A model generated the notes under the pieces. The model searched no databases. It was not told the origin of the DNA and was given only the letters and a program-made list of their open reading frames with translations. A stretch of DNA of 9,080 nucleotides from Bacteroidota bacterium (GTDB lineage: Bacteria; Bacteroidota; Bacteroidia; Bacteroidales; VadinHA17): the NCBI GenBank assembly GCA_021816545.1, contig JAKAXP010000085.1, forward strand, positions 1-9,080, written 5' to 3'. Positions 6,401 through 9,080 of the stretch are shown here, in pieces. Every line of letters starts with the position of its first letter. The first letter of the stretch is position 1. A program made the translations under genes and the position numbers.

Positions 6401-6539
6401 TTTTTGTGTCATTATTTTTATTTTGGAACAGGAGCCGGATACCGGAATGGCGAGTCAGGGACAAAATATGCTACTGGTTCGCCGGTCCAGATCCCGGGTG
6501 AATGCAAAAGCAACTGCCGGCCACAGGAGGGGACTGCAG

Positions 6540-6630
6540 GGAATAATTCCTTAAAATCCGGGGAGAAAGAACTCCGGAGGTTCCGTAGTGGAATAATCCC
6601 GGGAGTTCCGGGGTGGAAGAACTCCGAAAG
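6540..6630. repeat. Imperfect 50-bp tandem repeat with internal inverted repeats
   Basis: 6541-6580 aligns to 6591-6630 at an offset of exactly 50 bp with about 30 of 40 bases identical. Shared blocks include GAATAAT, TCCGGGG, AAGA and ACTCCG. The second copy also forms a hairpin, GGAGTTC (6602-6608) with GAACTCC (6619-6625). GAACTCC recurs at 6569-6575, so two alternative pairings are possible. Origin is unknown; it may be a decayed intergenic repeat element. Confidence 0.6.
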
Positions 6631-6669
6631 GTCTCCCGGCTGGCAGCAGGATTTATGTCAGATCGGCAG

Positions 6670-6684
6670 CCTGCAGATTGCAGG
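6670..6684 (-). terminator. Short perfect hairpin after the lipoprotein stop codon
   Basis: CCTGCA (6670-6675) and TGCAGG (6679-6684) pair perfectly around a 3-base loop, 4 bp beyond the TGA of the 6689-7225 gene. No T-run follows, so it is not a typical intrinsic terminator; it may stabilise the mRNA 3' end. Confidence 0.35.
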
Positions 6685-6688
6685 TAGA

Positions 6689-7225
6689 TCAGTCGAGTGC
6701 GCCTGCGGTAACCTTCGCGCCAAAAATGATATTGGCAATATTTGTAATTGGTGTGGTTGAAGTTCCGCTGACAGTGACAGTAATCGAAAGCTCATCCATG
6801 AGTTTCTCCCCTGCTTTCTTCAGTTTTGCAGCATCTATCTGGGGATTGAAGGCGCCGGTGGTCGATGTAATATTGGCATGCGTACAGATTGTGCCAACTC
6901 CGGGTACTGATAATGATACTGAGGTGATTGTCTGAGCCGGTGTCAGTCCGTTGATAGTCACGGTAACGGTCTGCAGGTCAATCTCCCTGAGTTTTTCGAG
7001 GTACGGTGATATGTCCTCATTCTCATCCAGGGAGAGCACGGCAGAACCGGTGAAACTGACATCCTGTACGGTGGCACCTGTTTCAGCAGACTTTTTACCA
7101 ACGGTGGCAACAGGAACATTAACGATAAGATCGGTTTCCAGTTCTACATTGCTGAGGTTTCTTATCCAGTCGCATCCCCCGAGGGTGACCAGGATTGCAA
7201 GCAGAATAGCGGCTTTGATTTTCAT
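6689..7225 (-). CDS. Beta-rich lipoprotein of unassigned family
   Basis: 178 residues. The N-terminus MKIKAAILLAILVTLGGC is a clear lipoprotein signal with lipobox LGGC and lipidated Cys18; Asp19 follows. The mature part alternates beta-strand-like segments: VELETDLIVNVPVA, then SFTGSAVLSL, DLQTVTVTINGL, TITSVSLSVPGVG, and a final ELSITVTVSG. A short helical stretch (AAKLKKAGEKLMDEL) sits between the last strands. The motif LDENEDISPYLEKLREI recalls a beta-sandwich lipoprotein family I have seen in Bacteroidota, but I cannot name it or give a function. It probably sits in the outer or inner membrane facing the periplasm. It has its own promoter near 7347-7377 and a leader of about 115 nt. Start ATG 7225 is fixed by the signal peptide. 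Confidence 0.88.
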   Translation of the reverse strand: MKIKAAILLAILVTLGGCDWIRNLSNVELETDLIVNVPVATVGKKSAETGATVQDVSFTGSAVLSLDENEDISPYLEKLREIDLQTVTVTINGLTPAQTITSVSLSVPGVGTICTHANITSTTGAFNPQIDAAKLKKAGEKLMDELSITVTVSGTSTTPITNIANIIFGAKVTAGALD

Positions 7226-7346
7226 GGGATCGGTTTTATAGATTACTACCGGGGTTGAAATTCAGGAAGAAGTACATGGTTCAATGCTGCTAAGTTTCAG
7301 GCTGTCCCCCTGGCTGCCATTGAATTCAGTACCCTTCACTGCAATA

Positions 7347-7377
7347 CAAATTTACACCTGTGTCAACCGTTTGTCAA
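7347..7377 (-). promoter_or_regulatory. Bacteroidota-type promoter for the 6689-7225 lipoprotein
   Basis: The minus strand has TAAATTTG (7354-7347), a full TAnnTTTG match. A TTG (7377-7375) lies 20 bp upstream, the spacing expected for -33/-7. The predicted start is near 7340. The -33 element overlaps the stop codon of the SRPBCC gene, so the lipoprotein is transcribed independently of it. Confidence 0.65.
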
Positions 7378-7838
7378 GACCTGGCTGCCCATGTGTTCAT
7401 TGCCTTTTCGCGGAAGTCGAAAATAAGTTTCAGCCTTTGGCGGATAAACAGCATGTTTGCAATTCTTCCCAGGAGACCAAACGGAGGACGGTAAGTGACG
7501 ATATCTGTCATATGGGTCCCGTCTCCCTCGGGTTCTATGAAATGGCGGTGGTGCCACATGGCATAAGGGCCTGAGCGTTGCTCATCAACAAAATATCTTC
7601 CTTCCGAAATATGTGTTATCTCTGTTACCCATGTTACGGGGATGCCGGCCAGCGGCCTGACACGGTAAACGATTATCATACCTTCGTACATAACAGGTTC
7701 AACAGGGGAGAGGATATGGAACCCCATTCCTGACGGTGTAATCCGGGAGAGGTTTGCCGGTGATGAGATAAAATCCCAGACCTTTGCAGGTGCTGCGTCA
7801 ATGTACTGCCGCCGCGAGAACGTGTATACTTTTGCCAT
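7374..7838 (-). CDS. SRPBCC (START/Bet v1-like) family protein
   Basis: 154 residues covering one SRPBCC helix-grip domain, which forms a hydrophobic ligand cavity. It starts with the typical strand and helix (YTFSRRQYIDAAPAKVWDFI, then SSPANLSRITPSGMGF). Strands follow with MIIVYRVRPLAGIPVTWVTE, FVDEQRSGPYAMWHHRHFIE and THMTDIVTYRPPFG, and the long C-terminal helix is RQRLKLIFDFREKAMNTW. It matches the uncharacterised cytoplasmic SRPBCC group of about 150 residues, for which no ligand is established. There is no signal peptide or membrane segment. It starts 24 bp beyond the terminator hairpin of the fasciclin gene, with no obvious promoter between, so it may depend on read-through. Start ATG 7838 gives the family's normal N-terminus. 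Confidence 0.92.
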   Translation of the reverse strand: MAKVYTFSRRQYIDAAPAKVWDFISSPANLSRITPSGMGFHILSPVEPVMYEGMIIVYRVRPLAGIPVTWVTEITHISEGRYFVDEQRSGPYAMWHHRHFIEPEGDGTHMTDIVTYRPPFGLLGRIANMLFIRQRLKLIFDFREKAMNTWAARS

Positions 7839-7861
7839 GGTTGTATCGTGTTAGAAAAGTG

Positions 7862-7893
7862 GAAGAGGTGCCTCCCGCAGGAAGCACCTCTTC
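7862..7893 (-). terminator. Rho-independent terminator of the fasciclin gene
   Basis: GAAGAGGTGC (7862-7871) and GCACCTCTTC (7884-7893) form a perfect 10-bp stem with a 12-base loop. It lies 16 bp after the stop codon of the fasciclin gene. On the minus strand it is followed by CACTTTTC, a short T-run, so termination may be incomplete. Confidence 0.78.
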
Positions 7894-7909
7894 GCTGTCT
7901 AAGGTTGGC

Positions 7910-8968
7910 TTACAGTTTCGGTAGAATCACCCTGTTAATTACATGTATGACTCCATTGTTTGCCTGGATATTCAGAAGTGAAGGAACAAGTCCTGATACG
8001 CGCCCGTTTGCATCAGTAATCTTAAGCATCGATGCGTCGACAGTAAACTTTTCCCCCTGGACAGTGGTAACCTGTAGCGGACTTGCCGGGAGATCACTGG
8101 AGTAGACTCTGTCACTTACCACATGGTAGAGAAGCACCTTCTTCAGTCCTTCCACACCGCCTATTGCTGCAATAAGCTCCTCTACACTGTTGAGTTTCAG
8201 TTCAGCCAGCAGTGCAACAAAAGCATCGTTTGTGGGAGCGAAGACTGTGTAAGGTCCGCCTGTTGCCAGCACACCGTCAAGACCGGCTGCCTTTACTGCA
8301 GTCACAAGTATGCTGAAAGCAGGATTGCCTGCAGCTATTTCAACAAGGCTCTGGCCGGGAGGCAGCAGGACTTTGTCGATAACGTGGATAACGCCATTGA
8401 GAGCCCTGATGTTGGCGAAAAGAACAGTTGCATCATTGAACATCACACCATTGCCAAGCTTTACCTCCACTGCAGAGCTGTAGAGTGTGCGTGTGAATCC
8501 GTTCTTTAACTGGGATGACCATACCTTACCCTGAATAACATGATACAACAGTATCGGTCGGAGGGCTTCGGCAGAGATATCCTTAATTCCTTTTACGCCC
8601 AGCTGCTGGAAGAGGGCTTCGAAGGCCTGATCTGTTGGTGCCAGTACCGTAAGCTGGTTTTTAGCAACAACCTTCAACAGGTCGGTCTTGACCAGTGCCA
8701 TTGTAAGGTTATAGAATGTAGGGGGTCTTTTGAAAGCTGACTGTCCGCCGCGCTTAAGCATATCATTCTGTTCATTAAAGAGATCAGAATATTGGTCACT
8801 ATTTTCAAGTATGGTAGCTATGTCAACCAGTCCTTCAGTTTCATCCTGTGGTTCGGATGCCGGGGAGTAAGTATCTTCTTTGCTGCAACTTACAACAAAT
8901 ATAGATAGAGCAAGAAACATTGCTGCTGCAACTTTTCCTTTTCCTGTGAGAGTGCCTGATGTTTTCAT
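7910..8968 (-). CDS. Lipoprotein with two fasciclin (FAS1) domains
   Basis: 352 residues. Residues 1-28 are a lipoprotein signal ending FVVSC28, followed by an acidic Ser/Pro linker (29-50). FAS1 domain 1 spans about 84-203, with H1 motif LTVLAPTDQAF (106-116), YH at 142-143 and NGVIHVIDKVLLP (191-203). Domain 2 spans about 207-350, with YTVFAPTNDAF (240-250), YH at 281-282 and NGVIHVINRVILP (338-350). FAS1 domains mediate cell-surface adhesion or polysaccharide and ligand binding; in Bacteroidota such lipoproteins are often surface-exposed. Domain 1 is preceded by a family-atypical helical segment (50-83) that may be part of its first helix. The gene has its own -7 box and terminator and looks monocistronic. 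The precise partner is unknown. The start at ATG 8968 is supported by the signal peptide. Confidence 0.95.
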   Translation of the reverse strand: MKTSGTLTGKGKVAAAMFLALSIFVVSCSKEDTYSPASEPQDETEGLVDIATILENSDQYSDLFNEQNDMLKRGGQSAFKRPPTFYNLTMALVKTDLLKVVAKNQLTVLAPTDQAFEALFQQLGVKGIKDISAEALRPILLYHVIQGKVWSSQLKNGFTRTLYSSAVEVKLGNGVMFNDATVLFANIRALNGVIHVIDKVLLPPGQSLVEIAAGNPAFSILVTAVKAAGLDGVLATGGPYTVFAPTNDAFVALLAELKLNSVEELIAAIGGVEGLKKVLLYHVVSDRVYSSDLPASPLQVTTVQGEKFTVDASMLKITDANGRVSGLVPSLLNIQANNGVIHVINRVILPKL

Positions 8969-8999
8969 TGGTGTTTAGTATTTAATTACAAATCTTAAA

Positions 9000-9007
9000 C
9001 AAAACTA
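9000..9007 (-). promoter_or_regulatory. Bacteroidota-type -7 box for the fasciclin gene
   Basis: The minus strand reads TAGTTTTG, matching TAnnTTTG, predicting a start near 8993 and a leader of about 25 nt. No clear -33 TTG is present at the expected spacing. The remaining bases to the right edge (9008-9080) are an AT-rich stretch and then a GC-rich end; I see no gene in them. Confidence 0.5.
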
Positions 9008-9080
9008 TTGAAGACATAGTTCACAGAGACAGTAAATTTTTTTATTTTTTTCACCGGAAGTCTTTACCCGGGCGGGAGAT

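Larger units (their letters stand above)
6404..6688. other. Non-coding region between the lipoprotein gene and the PadR operon
   Basis: I see no credible gene here. A plus-strand frame of 118 codons (6404-6760) has low-complexity, unfamily-like composition, lacks an upstream ribosome-binding signal and runs into the lipoprotein gene antisense. The stretch contains a hairpin after the lipoprotein stop and an imperfect 50-bp tandem repeat, and is otherwise unremarkable. Confidence 0.6.

Noticed and set aside
6404..6760. Plus-strand frame of 118 codons
   Set aside because: No recognisable domain, repeat-derived composition, and overlap with the lipoprotein gene on the other strand.

Overview
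The window looks like a chromosomal segment of a Bacteroidota bacterium, probably Bacteroidales-like. Four things point there. Three candidate promoters carry the phylum's -7 element TAnnTTTG. Start codons lack clear Shine-Dalgarno sequences. Several products are lipoproteins or secreted envelope proteins. Two membrane proteins carry motifs of GldL and GldM, the motor proteins of Bacteroidota gliding and type IX secretion. All eight genes I support lie on the minus strand, so transcription runs right to left. I see no rRNA, tRNA, CRISPR array, insertion sequence or plus-strand gene.

Right to left: 8968-7910 encodes a lipoprotein with two fasciclin (FAS1) domains, with its own -7 box and a strong hairpin terminator. 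7838-7374 encodes a small SRPBCC-fold protein. 7225-6689 encodes a beta-rich lipoprotein of unassigned family, with a good promoter inside the end of the SRPBCC gene. 6688-6334 is non-coding; it holds an imperfect 50-bp tandem repeat, a -7 box and a palindrome next to the PadR gene.

6333-3604 is the most unusual part, a compact operon of three genes: a PadR-type repressor, then two paralogous membrane proteins. Each membrane protein has two or three copies of a 60-residue helical hairpin with a K-x-x-H-[WL]-P-x-[AG]-[GS] motif, as in the GldL/PorL hairpin. A further transmembrane helix follows (LLALNVSKE in the downstream protein, as in GldM), then an extracytoplasmic domain resembling the first periplasmic domain of GldM. 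They look like natural GldL-GldM fusions, cut short after GldM domain 1 and lacking the acidic residue that couples GldL to the proton gradient. The upstream one also has a PadR-associated (HAAS-like) cytoplasmic domain. I know of no described system with this architecture.

3498-1852 encodes an exported amidase-signature hydrolase with an intact Lys-Ser-Ser triad. 1647-1 is a large frame that is open to the left edge: a secreted protein with an N-terminal globular domain, a Tyr/Trp-rich stretch, a basic Ser/Thr-rich linker and a charged helical region encoded by 45-bp tandem repeats. A perfect sigma-54 (-24/-12) promoter lies just upstream of it.

Family assignments are from recognition of motifs by eye; no database search was run.
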